The notes beneath the pieces are model-generated. The model made no database searches. It was not told the origin of the DNA and saw only the letters and a program-made list of their open reading frames with translations. The position numbers and the translations under genes are program-made. From Oscillospiraceae bacterium UBA4632 (GTDB lineage Bacteria; Bacillota; Clostridia; Oscillospirales; Oscillospiraceae), in contig DHMW01000099.1 in assembly GCA_002405995.1 (NCBI GenBank), forward strand, positions 264 to 12,089: a DNA stretch of 11,826 bases. Reading direction: 5' to 3'. Of this stretch, positions 1 to 6,364 are shown one piece after another (position 1 is the stretch's first letter; each line of letters starts with the position of its first letter).

Positions 1-569
1 TGCTTGGACGGCGCATCCGCATAACGAAGGTTTGCGAGGTAGGGCATACCTCCGGCAAGCAGATACTTTTGGAAGCATTGTTGGATAGACGCATCTGGAG
101 CAATCGAACGGTAAAGCTTCATAAACTCTCCGAATGAGAACGGATAGATTACAAACTCCACATACCGACCGCCCAAATAAGTCGCAAGCTCACCAGACAG
201 CAGCTTTGCATTGGAACCAGTAATATAGATGTCGCAATCCAGTGAGACGCGGAGAGAGTTGATGCACTTCTCCCAGTCCTTGACCTCCTGAATCTCATCG
301 AAAAAGAGGTAGACCTTGCCGCCGATTTCCTTGGCGCGTTTGGTGATCTCGCCATGCAGAGCCTGCGCTGTTTGCAGGTGGGAATAGCTCATATCTTCAA
401 AGTTGATGGAGATAAACTGTGTCGGGCTGACGCCAGACTCCGTGAGTTCCTGTTTGATCAGCTCCAACATAACCGACTTTCCGCAGCGGCGGATACCGGT
501 CATGACTTTGATTAGCTCTGTTCCGATAAATGGGCGGATGCGGCTCATATACAGTTCGCGTTTGATCAT
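1..569 (-). CDS. AAA-family ATP-binding protein, DUF4143-type (3' end outside window)
   Basis: About 189 N-terminal residues are visible; the C-terminal half lies beyond the left edge. A P-loop (GIRRCGKS, residues 25-32) follows a short basic N-terminus (MIKRELYMSRIRPFIG). A Walker B segment, VYLFFDEIQ (about 86-94), is followed by VKDWE, and a sensor-like ITGSNAKLLSGE lies at about 116-127. This order is the signature of the archaeal-ATPase-like AAA_14 domain, which normally carries a DUF4143 C-terminal domain, giving proteins of about 400 residues. The family is common in gut Firmicutes and Bacteroidetes, and its cellular role is not established. The ATG at 569-567 is chosen because AAGGGAGG (579-586, read on the minus strand) lies 9 nt upstream. 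Base composition is visibly less GC-rich than the other genes, and the gene points away from them under its own promoter, so acquisition by transfer is plausible (inference). Family assignment is firm; the DUF4143 half is assumed. Confidence 0.85.
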   Translation of the reverse strand, partial: MIKRELYMSRIRPFIGTELIKVMTGIRRCGKSVMLELIKQELTESGVSPTQFISINFEDMSYSHLQTAQALHGEITKRAKEIGGKVYLFFDEIQEVKDWEKCINSLRVSLDCDIYITGSNAKLLSGELATYLGGRYVEFVIYPFSFGEFMKLYRSIAPDASIQQCFQKYLLAGGMPYLANLRYADAPSK

Positions 570-601
570 AACTCTCAGCCTCCCTTTCCGTGGGTAACTA
601 T

Positions 602-630
602 AGTATAGCTAACTTACAGGTGAATTTCAA
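602..630 (-). promoter_or_regulatory. Sigma-A promoter of the AAA/DUF4143 gene
   Basis: On the minus strand TTGAAA (630-625) and TATACT (607-602) are separated by exactly 17 nt. Transcription would start near 595, giving a leader of about 26 nt that includes the AAGGGAGG ribosome binding site. Confidence 0.75.
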
Positions 631-887
631 TGGCAAAATTGTAAATTCATAAGTTATAACTGATAAAATGCAGAATTCGACAAAAGAATTAAGATAAGAA
701 ATTTGATTATAATGAAGCCGTAAACACTTTCGGATCCGCAGAGCTTTTGGTAAAAGGACTTGAAATCAGGCATGAAAAATCAATGCCTGCCGGATTCATA
801 ATTTCCGGTTTATAACTACCTGCACAAAACGCCAAAGCACCCCGCACCGTGCGTCCTAAATTTTCGATGGGCTTTGCGCCGCATCCT
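631..887. other. AT-rich intergenic spacer, no convincing gene
   Basis: The spacer separates the divergent promoters of the DUF4143 gene and dusB. The stretch 600-820 is strikingly AT-rich for this genome. It holds an isolated TATAAT at 708-713 without a matching -35. It also holds two small consecutive inverted repeats, each a 5-bp stem with a 9-nt loop: GGCAT/ATGCC at 769-787 and CCGGA/TCCGG at 790-808. On the minus strand an open frame runs from within dusB down to 707, but no ribosome binding site or credible start lies in the gap. It may be degraded sequence or only chance. Confidence 0.5.
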
Positions 888-916
888 TTGACTTGCCGCG
901 CTCCGTGTGATATACT
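888..916 (+). promoter_or_regulatory. Sigma-A promoter of the dusB-sigma-anti-sigma-lspA-rluD-folC run
   Basis: TTGACT (888-893), a 17-nt spacer and TATACT (911-916) match the vegetative consensus closely. Transcription would start near 923, about 24 nt before the dusB ATG, with AAAGGAG at 934-940 inside the leader. No other strong vegetative promoter was seen before folC, so this probably drives the whole run. Confidence 0.85.
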
Positions 917-946
917 GTCTTGAACCGTTGTCGAAAGGAGCACGCT

Positions 947-1915
947 ATGCGGATCGGAACTGTCACCATCTCTTCGCGCCTTGCGCTCGCGCCCATGGCG
1001 GGCGTAACAGACGCGGCGTTTCGCCAGATCTGCGCGGAAAAGGGCGCGGGCTACACCGTGACCGAGCTGGTGAGCGCAAAGGCGCTGTGCTACCGCGACA
1101 AAAAGACCGCCCAGCTGCTCCTGCCCTTTCCGGGCGAGCGCCCGTTTGCGGCGCAGATCTTCGGCAGCGACCCCGCCTGCATGGCCGAGGCCGCGCAGCT
1201 GGCGCTGGAGCTCTCGGGCGCGGACATCATCGACATCAATATGGGCTGCCCTGTCGGGAAGGTCGTGAAGGGCGGCGACGGCTGCGCGCTGATGCGGGAC
1301 CCGGAAAAGGCGGCGCGCATCGCCGAGGCTGTGGTCCGCGCGGTGGACGTGCCGGTCACGGCGAAGATGCGCCGCGGCTGGGACAAGGGCAGCATCAACG
1401 CCGTGGAGCTGGCGAGGCTGCTGGAGCAGGCCGGCGTCAGCGCCGTTGCCGTGCATGGGCGCACCCGGATGCAGATGTACGGCGGCGAGGCCGACTGGAA
1501 CACCATCCGCGATGTGAAGCAGGCCGTGAAGATCCCCGTGATCGCCAACGGCGATGTGTTTTCCGCCGAGGCGGCGGTGCGCATCCTCAAATTTACCGGC
1601 GCAGACATGGCGATGGTCGGGCGCGGGAGCTTCGGTAACCCGTGGATCTTCGAGCAGGCGGCCGCCGCACTCGAGGGACGTGAGATCCCGGCGCTGCCGC
1701 CCTTTGCCGCGCGCTGGGATACCGCTGTGCGTCAGGTGGAGCTTGCCGCACAGTATCACGGCGAGCGTTCCGCGATGCTGGAGGCGCGCCATCATCTGTG
1801 CTGGTACCTCAAGGGCGTGAGCCACGCCAACTATTACAAGGAAAAAATCGTGCAGCTGACCACGCTTGACGAGCTGTATGCGCTCAGCCGCGCAGTCAAG
1901 CGCGACCTGCGCTGA
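947..1915 (+). CDS. dusB: tRNA-dihydrouridine synthase (DusB/NifR3 family)
   Basis: FMN enzyme that reduces specific uridines to dihydrouridine in the D-loop region of tRNA, using NADPH, in the cytoplasm. The 322-residue product has the expected length and features. LAPMAGVTDAAFR near the N-terminus forms the FMN-binding start of the TIM barrel. INMGCPVGKVVKGG contains the catalytic Cys101. TAKMRRGW (K140), VHGRTR (H170), IANGDV (N201) and GRGSFGNPW (about 225-233) are flavin and substrate contacts of the family. The helical C-terminal domain carries the HLCWYLKG motif. The ATG at 947 is preferred over the in-frame TTG at 920 because AAAGGAG sits 6 nt before it and position 920 lies at or before the predicted transcription start. 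It is first in the run and is followed after 11 nt by the sigma gene. DusB subfamily is inferred from similarity to the NifR3 type. Confidence 0.95.
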   Translation: MRIGTVTISSRLALAPMAGVTDAAFRQICAEKGAGYTVTELVSAKALCYRDKKTAQLLLPFPGERPFAAQIFGSDPACMAEAAQLALELSGADIIDINMGCPVGKVVKGGDGCALMRDPEKAARIAEAVVRAVDVPVTAKMRRGWDKGSINAVELARLLEQAGVSAVAVHGRTRMQMYGGEADWNTIRDVKQAVKIPVIANGDVFSAEAAVRILKFTGADMAMVGRGSFGNPWIFEQAAAALEGREIPALPPFAARWDTAVRQVELAAQYHGERSAMLEARHHLCWYLKGVSHANYYKEKIVQLTTLDELYALSRAVKRDLR

Positions 1916-1926
1916 CGGGAAATGCC

Positions 1927-2538
1927 ATGAATGAACAGGAACTCATCGCGCGCTTGCAGCGCCGGGACGAGACGGCCCTTGAGGAGCTGATCCGCCTCTA
2001 TGAGAAAAAAGTATATACGCTGTGCTGCCGCATGTGCGGCAGCGCCGAGGACGCCGAGGAAGCCGCGCAGGACACCTTCCTCGCCCTCTGGCGGGGGATC
2101 GAGCGGTTCCGGCAGGAGTCCTCGCTCTCCACGTGGATCTACCGCCTGGCGAGCAACGCCTGCATCGACCTGCTGCGCAGGGGGAAGCGAAGCGTGACGG
2201 GAACGTCGCTGGATGACGAGGAATCATTCGTGAGTGCCGCCGATCCGTCGCCCCAGCCGCAGCAGGAGGCGGAAGCCCGGGAGCTGTACCGGCAGCTGCG
2301 CGAGGGGCTGCTGGCACTGCCGGAGGATTACCGCAGCATTCTGCTGCTGCGCGAAGCCGAGGGGCTGAGCTACGCCGAGATTTCCGCCGCGACAGGAATG
2401 GAGCTGGGCACGGTCAAATCCCGCATCAGCCGCGGGCGAACGCTGCTGCGAAATTTTTTATCCGCAAAAGGGAACTTTTTTGAAAACGCTTCGTCAAAAG
2501 TTACAGAATGTAACCGAGAGGGGATGAGCGCCAAATGA
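1927..2538 (+). CDS. ECF-type RNA polymerase sigma factor (sigma-70 family, SigW/SigE-like)
   Basis: This 203-residue protein has the two-domain layout of extracytoplasmic function sigma factors. Region 2 spans about residues 5-86 and includes DAEEAAQDTFLALWRGIERF and STWIYRLASNACIDLLRR, the core-binding and -10 recognition helices. A 40-50 residue acidic linker follows. Region 4 lies at about 131-175 (LPEDYRSILLLREAEGLSY, then a helix-turn-helix with GTVKSRISRGRTLLR) and reads the -35 element. The ATG at 1927 follows dusB by 11 nt with only a weak GGGA upstream, suggesting coupling to dusB translation. Its stop overlaps the anti-sigma start (ATGA), the usual arrangement for a regulator and its inhibitor. 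The last 25 codons differ from the rest in being AT-rich and contain an ECF-like promoter and a palindrome. The target genes are unknown; a role in envelope stress is inferred from the membrane anti-sigma and the neighbouring lspA. Confidence 0.93.
   Translation: MNEQELIARLQRRDETALEELIRLYEKKVYTLCCRMCGSAEDAEEAAQDTFLALWRGIERFRQESSLSTWIYRLASNACIDLLRRGKRSVTGTSLDDEESFVSAADPSPQPQQEAEARELYRQLREGLLALPEDYRSILLLREAEGLSYAEISAATGMELGTVKSRISRGRTLLRNFLSAKGNFFENASSKVTECNREGMSAK
2471..2495 (+). promoter_or_regulatory. Candidate ECF sigma promoter inside the sigma gene
   Basis: GGAAC (2471-2475) and CGTC (2492-2495) are spaced by 16 nt, with T-rich bases after the -35 as in many ECF promoters. It lies in the AT-rich 3' end of the sigma gene and would start transcripts near 2501, about 34 nt before the anti-sigma ATG. 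It could therefore give extra anti-sigma and lspA under stress. The match is direct; recognition by this sigma factor is inference, and the bases also encode protein. Confidence 0.45.
2500..2514. promoter_or_regulatory. 15-bp palindrome GTTACA-N3-TGTAAC, copy 1 (candidate operator)
   Basis: Perfect 6-bp arms around GAA, preceded by AAAA. It lies over the predicted start point of the ECF-like promoter at 2471-2495 and 20 nt before the anti-sigma gene. The same arms with the same spacing and the same AAAA flank recur at 8128-8142. It could act as a DNA operator or as a short RNA hairpin. The bases also encode V-T-E-C-N at the end of the sigma factor. Confidence 0.5.
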
Positions 2539-3380
2539 AATGCTGTGAAGAATATACCGCCGCGCTCTCAGCCTTTGCTGACGGAGAACTGAGCGAGCCG
2601 GAGCGCAGCGCGCTGCTCGCGCACATCGAGCGCTGCGAGGCCTGCCGCGACTGCCTGTCCGAGCTGATGATCCTGCACGCCATGTTCGAGGAAATGCCCG
2701 AGCTGAACGCGCCGCAGGGCTTTGCTGAGCGGGTGCTTGCGCGTGTGCACGAGGAGGAGGCGGACAAAAAGCGCCGCCACCGCCGTGCGCTGCCGCGCGT
2801 GCTGGCCGCCTGCGCCGCGCTTGCGGTGATCTCCGCTGCGGCGCTGCGCTTCGCCCTGCCGGGCATTGACGCAGGCAGCGACAGTGCGGCGTGCGGCGAC
2901 AACGGCGCAGCGGAGGACGTCCCGCTTAAGGGCATCGCGCAGGATACGGCAGACGACGACTATACCTCCTTCTCCTACAGCGCCGTGCAGAAGGATGGCT
3001 CGCAGTATGACAGCCAGCTCACGGCGGACGGCGAGCCCACAGCGGACGCGCCTGCGGCGGACGGCTCGGCCGGCGGCACAGAAAGGCAGGAATACCTCAC
3101 CGTGCGTGTGGACGAGGCGGCGGCGGAAGGCTTTTTGCTGACGCGCGGCATGGCGGTCTACCGCGAGACGGAGGAGAGCGTCAGCTTTCTCGTCACGCCC
3201 GAGGCCGCGCATGAGCTTGCCGCAGAGATCCCGCTGGACGAGGATACCGCCGCGGCGCTGGCGGGAGCGGATGCGCTCCTGATCGTGGAGATCGGGAGGG
3301 TGCAGCCCGGCGCAGACGGCGAAGCAGCGCCGGACAGCGGCGAATCGCTTCCGGGCGCAGAGGAAGAGGTGGCGCCATGA
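2535..3380 (+). CDS. Zinc-finger anti-sigma factor, single-pass membrane protein
   Basis: The start overlaps the sigma stop by 4 nt (ATGA), so the two are translationally coupled. The 281-residue product begins with a zf-HC2/ZAS domain in which H30, C34 and C37 (HIERCEAC) form the H-x3-C-x2-C motif of RsiW/RsrA-type anti-sigma factors. Cys3 or Cys4 could be the further zinc ligand. A basic stretch (KKRRHRR, about 78-84) precedes one membrane segment at about 86-109. This places the N-terminus in the cytoplasm, holding the sigma factor, and about 170 residues outside. The outer part is acidic and Asp/Ala/Gly-rich (about 111-185), then a small folded-looking region (EYLTVRVDEAAAEGFL to about 270). 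Release probably needs proteolysis or a sensed signal, but no protease gene is adjacent. I do not recognise the outer domain. Role is confident; the inducing signal is unknown. Confidence 0.88.
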   Translation: MKCCEEYTAALSAFADGELSEPERSALLAHIERCEACRDCLSELMILHAMFEEMPELNAPQGFAERVLARVHEEEADKKRRHRRALPRVLAACAALAVISAAALRFALPGIDAGSDSAACGDNGAAEDVPLKGIAQDTADDDYTSFSYSAVQKDGSQYDSQLTADGEPTADAPAADGSAGGTERQEYLTVRVDEAAAEGFLLTRGMAVYRETEESVSFLVTPEAAHELAAEIPLDEDTAAALAGADALLIVEIGRVQPGADGEAAPDSGESLPGAEEEVAP

Positions 3381-4033
3381 GCGGCGATATCGGCGTGATC
3401 GGCGGTACGGACGGGCCGACGGTCATCATCGTCTCCGGCAGCATCGCAGGCCCCATTCTGTGGGCTTTCTTCAGCGCGCTGGCGCTGATGGCGCTCCTGT
3501 ATTTCGCTTTTTACCGGCGCGGCAAGGGCAAGGCAGCCTGCCTTGCCCTCGCGGCGCTTTCCTGCATTGCCGCAGACCAGCTCGTTAAACTCCTGGTCGC
3601 AGGCACGATGCAGCTGGGGGAGACCGAGCGCTTCCTGCCGCCGCTGCTGCAGCTCGCGCGCGTGCATAACTACGGCGCGGCGTGGTCGAGCTTTTCGGGC
3701 GCGCGGTGGCTGCTCGTCGCGCTGACGGCTGCCGGTATGTGCGCGCTCATCTGGCTGCTCGCCAGGGTCGTGCGCCATCCGCTGGGCCAGTGGTCGCTGG
3801 CGCTCATCCTCGGCGGCGGCATCGGCAACCTCATAGACCGCGTCCGCCTCGGCTATGTCATCGATATGCTGGAGACGATGTTCATGGACTTCCCTGTCTT
3901 TAACATAGCGGACGTGTTCGTCGTGTGCGGCACAGCCGGCGCGCTGGTCTACTACCTTGCGTTCTACAGCCGCTATGACGAGAAAAAACAGGAGGACAAG
4001 CGCAATGGAGCCGATCCTGCTGCAAACAAGTGA
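3377..4033 (+). CDS. lspA: Lipoprotein signal peptidase (signal peptidase II) with N-terminal extension
   Basis: Membrane aspartyl protease that removes the signal peptide from diacylglyceryl-modified prolipoproteins. The core, from about residue 52, has the family order: ADQLVK (D67) in the first core helix, VHNYGAAWS (N98), then GGGIGNLIDR (N151, R155), VIDML with the first catalytic Asp (D163), and FPVFNIAD with the second (D179). The family usually has about 150-170 residues. This product has 218 because about 50 residues, including IGVIGGTDGPTVIIVSG and an extra hydrophobic segment (about 23-46), precede the core. The long start is supported by a 4-nt ATGA overlap with the anti-sigma gene and by GAGGTGG 6 nt upstream. 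The GG-x-DGPT motif resembles one in the beta subunit of sodium-pumping decarboxylases; its purpose here is unknown. The 3' end overlaps the next gene by 29 nt. lspA beside rluD is common in Firmicutes. Confidence 0.92.
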   Translation: MSGDIGVIGGTDGPTVIIVSGSIAGPILWAFFSALALMALLYFAFYRRGKGKAACLALAALSCIAADQLVKLLVAGTMQLGETERFLPPLLQLARVHNYGAAWSSFSGARWLLVALTAAGMCALIWLLARVVRHPLGQWSLALILGGGIGNLIDRVRLGYVIDMLETMFMDFPVFNIADVFVVCGTAGALVYYLAFYSRYDEKKQEDKRNGADPAANK

Positions 4034-4916
4034 GGCCGACGCCGGCGCGCGGCTGGACGCTTACCTTGCCCGTGCGCTTGCGGAGCTGAGCCGCTCCGCC
4101 GCGGCGAAGGCCGTTGAGGAAGGGCGCGTGCTCGTAAACGGCAGGGCGCCGAACAAAAGCTGCAAGCTCACAGGACATGAAACGGTCGAATTCACTCCGG
4201 AGGAGCCCGCGCCTATCGGCGCCGTGCCGCAGGATATCCCGCTGGACGTGGTATACGAGGACGGCGACGTGATCGTCGTCAACAAGCCGAGCGGACTTGT
4301 CGTGCATCCCGCGCCGGGGCATCCGGACGGAACGCTCGTCAACGCGCTGCTCCACCACTGCGGCGACAGCCTCTCCGGCGTCGGCGGGGCGCTGCGCCCG
4401 GGCATTGTGCACCGCATCGACCGCGACACGAGCGGCCTCATCATCGCGGCAAAAAACGACCATGCGCACCAGCTCCTCTCCGCGCAGCTTGCCGACCACA
4501 CGCTGGCGCGGACATACGAGTGCATCGTGGTGGGAAGCCTGCGCGAGGACAGCGGCACGGTGGACGCGCCCATCGCGCGCGACAGCCGCGACCGCAAGCG
4601 CATGGCGGTCGTATCCGGCGGCCGGCGCGCCGTCACGCACTGGGAAGTGATCGCGCGCTATCCGGGCTACACGCACGTGCGGTGCCGGCTCGAAACGGGG
4701 CGCACGCATCAGATCCGCGTCCACATGGCATATCTCGGGCACCCGATTCTCGGCGACACGGTCTACGGCGCGAAAAAGCCCGTTCCGGGTCTCACGGGGC
4801 AGTGCCTGCACGCGGTCGGGCTGCGATTCATCCACCCGCGGACAAAGGAGCTTGTCTCGCTCACGTGTCCGCTGCCCGATGAATTCACCGCCATGCTGCG
4901 CAGGATCGACCGCTGA
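4005..4916 (+). CDS. rluD: RluD/RluA-family 23S rRNA pseudouridine synthase
   Basis: Isomerises uridine to pseudouridine in structured RNA, most likely helix 69 of 23S rRNA if it is a true RluD; the exact target cannot be read from sequence. The 303-residue product has an N-terminal S4 RNA-binding domain (about 15-62, with ARLDAYLARAL and GRVLVNG), then a linker and the synthase domain. That domain starts at VVYEDGDVIVVNKPSGLVVHP (written here as two pieces, about 82-92 and 93-102). HRIDRDTSGL holds the catalytic Asp139, followed by LARTYECIV, RLETGRTHQIRVH and LHAVGLRFIHP. The ATG at 4005 is chosen because GGAGG (3991-3995) lies 9 nt before it; longer in-frame starts from 3957 have no such site and would lie deeper in lspA. 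It overlaps lspA by 29 nt, so coupling is likely. Product class is certain, target specificity inferred. Confidence 0.93.
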   Translation: MEPILLQTSEADAGARLDAYLARALAELSRSAAAKAVEEGRVLVNGRAPNKSCKLTGHETVEFTPEEPAPIGAVPQDIPLDVVYEDGDVIVVNKPSGLVVHPAPGHPDGTLVNALLHHCGDSLSGVGGALRPGIVHRIDRDTSGLIIAAKNDHAHQLLSAQLADHTLARTYECIVVGSLREDSGTVDAPIARDSRDRKRMAVVSGGRRAVTHWEVIARYPGYTHVRCRLETGRTHQIRVHMAYLGHPILGDTVYGAKKPVPGLTGQCLHAVGLRFIHPRTKELVSLTCPLPDEFTAMLRRIDR

Positions 4917-4927
4917 GCAGAACGAAA

Positions 4928-4951
4928 CGGCGAGGGCCGGCGCCTTCGCCG
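4928..4951 (+). other. GC hairpin between rluD and folC
   Basis: CGGCGA (4928-4933) pairs with TCGCCG (4946-4951) around a GC-rich loop. No U-tract follows, so it is not a classic terminator. It may pause polymerase or protect an mRNA end in the 66-nt gap before the folC GTG. Confidence 0.35.
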
Positions 4952-4982
4952 CACTTTATCAGAACGATCACAGGTGAGAAAC

Positions 4983-6266
4983 GTGAAAGAGCTGCAAACC
5001 ATTGAGGAGACCCTCAAATACCTGCAATTTGACAACTGGGAGCAAAGCCCTCCGGGGCTTGCGCGCTCGCGCGCGCTGCTTGCCCTGCTCGGCGACCCGC
5101 AGAAAAAGCTCAAGTTCGTCCACATCGCGGGCACGAACGGCAAGGGCTCTACTGCCGCGATGCTCGCCTCCGTGCTGCAAAGCGCGGGGTACCGCACGGG
5201 GCTTTACACCTCGCCGCACCTGCTGCGCTTCCACGAGCGGATGCGCGTGAACGGGCGCGAGATCGACGACGAGTCCCTCATCGCGCTGACGAACACCGTG
5301 CGGAACGCGGCGGCGCAGATGCAGGAGATGCCCACGGGCTTTGAGATCATGACCGCCATCGCCTTTTTGTACTTCGTGCAGGAACGGTGCGGCATCGTCT
5401 CGCTCGAGGTCGGGCTCGGCGGGCGCATGGATTCCACAAACGTCATCCCCGCGCCGGAGGTCTGCGTCGTGGCGAACATCGGCCTTGAGCACACGGCTAT
5501 CTTGGGCGACACGGTCGAGAAGATCGCCGCGGAAAAGTGCGGCATCATCAAGCGCGGCGCGCACGCCGTGCTTTTCCGCCAGAGCGAAGGCGTGGAGAAC
5601 GTCGCGCGCGAAAAATGCGCGCAGGAGGGCGTCCCCCTCACGATCACCGCGCCGGAAAAGCTTGAACGCATTTCCTCCTCGCTCGACGGCCAGGTGTTCC
5701 GGTACCGCGGGCGCGGGCCGTTCCATCTGCGCCTGCTCGGAGAGTATCAGCTCCTGAACGCGCTGACGGTCATCGACGTGTGCAGCGCGCTGCGCGCGCG
5801 CGGCTGGGACAGGCTCACGGACGGGGCCATCGACGAGGGACTCTCCGCCGCGCAGTGGCCGGGACGGCTGGAGCTGCTGCGCCGGCATCCCGATTTTATC
5901 GTTGACGGCGCGCACAACCCCCAGTGCGTGGACGCGCTGATGGATTCGCTCGCCGCGCTCTACGGCGGCAAGAAGCTCATCTTCCTCACGGGGGTGCTTC
6001 GCGACAAGGACTGGCAGCAGATGCTGCGCCGCGCGCTGCCGCTGGCGAAGGCGTTCGTCGTCATCACGCCGCCCTCCGCCCGCGCGCTCGACGAGAACGA
6101 GCTGGCCGCATGGCTGACTGCGCAGGGCGTGCAGGCGGTTCCCGCCGCCGGTCCGGGCGATGGCGTGCGCCGCGCGCTCGCGCTGGCGGACGGAGACGAC
6201 GCCATCTGCTCCTGGGGCTCGCTCTACTTCACCGGCGAAGTGCGCCGCGCATTAACAGAGCAGTAA
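4983..6266 (+). CDS. folC: Folylpolyglutamate synthase / dihydrofolate synthase
   Basis: Mur-ligase family enzyme that uses ATP to add glutamate to (dihydro)folate and, in bifunctional forms, to dihydropteroate. This makes and retains the one-carbon cofactor in the cytoplasm. The 427-residue product has the normal length. Visible motifs are the P-loop HIAGTNGKGST (about 47-57), YTSPHL (75-80), LEVGLGGRMDSTN (141-153) and IGLEHTAILGDT (about 166-177). IAAEKCGIIK (181-190) carries the lysine that is carbamylated in the family, and WPGRLEL begins the C-terminal domain with DGAHNP (308-313). The GTG at 4983 is preferred to the in-frame GTG at 4974 because AGGTGAG (4972-4978) then serves as its ribosome binding site; 4974 would lie within that site. 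Spacing is short, so the start is moderately sure. It is the last gene of the run and no other folate gene is nearby. Confidence 0.92.
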   Translation: MKELQTIEETLKYLQFDNWEQSPPGLARSRALLALLGDPQKKLKFVHIAGTNGKGSTAAMLASVLQSAGYRTGLYTSPHLLRFHERMRVNGREIDDESLIALTNTVRNAAAQMQEMPTGFEIMTAIAFLYFVQERCGIVSLEVGLGGRMDSTNVIPAPEVCVVANIGLEHTAILGDTVEKIAAEKCGIIKRGAHAVLFRQSEGVENVAREKCAQEGVPLTITAPEKLERISSSLDGQVFRYRGRGPFHLRLLGEYQLLNALTVIDVCSALRARGWDRLTDGAIDEGLSAAQWPGRLELLRRHPDFIVDGAHNPQCVDALMDSLAALYGGKKLIFLTGVLRDKDWQQMLRRALPLAKAFVVITPPSARALDENELAAWLTAQGVQAVPAAGPGDGVRRALALADGDDAICSWGSLYFTGEVRRALTEQ

Positions 6267-6281
6267 AATAGGGATGAAGGA

Positions 6282-6303
6282 CCGCCGCGGGACTCCGCGG
6301 CGG
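6282..6303 (+). other. GC hairpin just after folC
   Basis: CCGCCGCGG and CCGCGGCGG form a perfect 9-bp stem with a GACT loop 15 nt after the folC stop. AGG/CCT outside can extend it past a bulged A. No T-tract follows, so it probably pauses polymerase or stabilises the 3' end ahead of the terminator at 6317. Confidence 0.55.
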
Positions 6304-6316
6304 CCTGCAATCTCTC

Positions 6317-6364
6317 AAAATCAAAGGGATCCCATCCGATGGATGGGATCCCTTTGATTTTTTT
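6317..6364. terminator. Rho-independent terminator between convergent folC and M23 peptidase
   Basis: A perfect 21-bp stem (6317-6337 with 6341-6361) has a GAT loop. The T-rich arm runs into TTT on the plus strand, giving seven T in a row. On the minus strand the stem begins immediately after the peptidase stop codon (6363-6365) and ends in four T, so it can serve both genes, more strongly on plus. Confidence 0.9.

Noticed and set aside
708..713. Isolated TATAAT before dusB
   Set aside because: No acceptable -35 at 16-18 nt (AGAATT at 17) in an AT-rich stretch, and a much better promoter exists at 888-916.
920..946. TTG start giving a longer dusB
   Set aside because: It lies at or before the predicted transcription start and lacks a ribosome binding site; the ATG at 947 has both support and the family N-terminus.
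956..980. GGAAC near the start of dusB as a second ECF promoter
   Set aside because: No CGTC or similar -10 at 15-17 nt; CGCC at 16 nt is a poor match.
707..1825. Minus-strand open frame of 372 codons opposite dusB
   Set aside because: It lies antisense to a clear dusB, has shadow-type Arg/His/Ala/Asp composition and no ribosome binding site. Only its gap-covering tail is kept as a weak finding.
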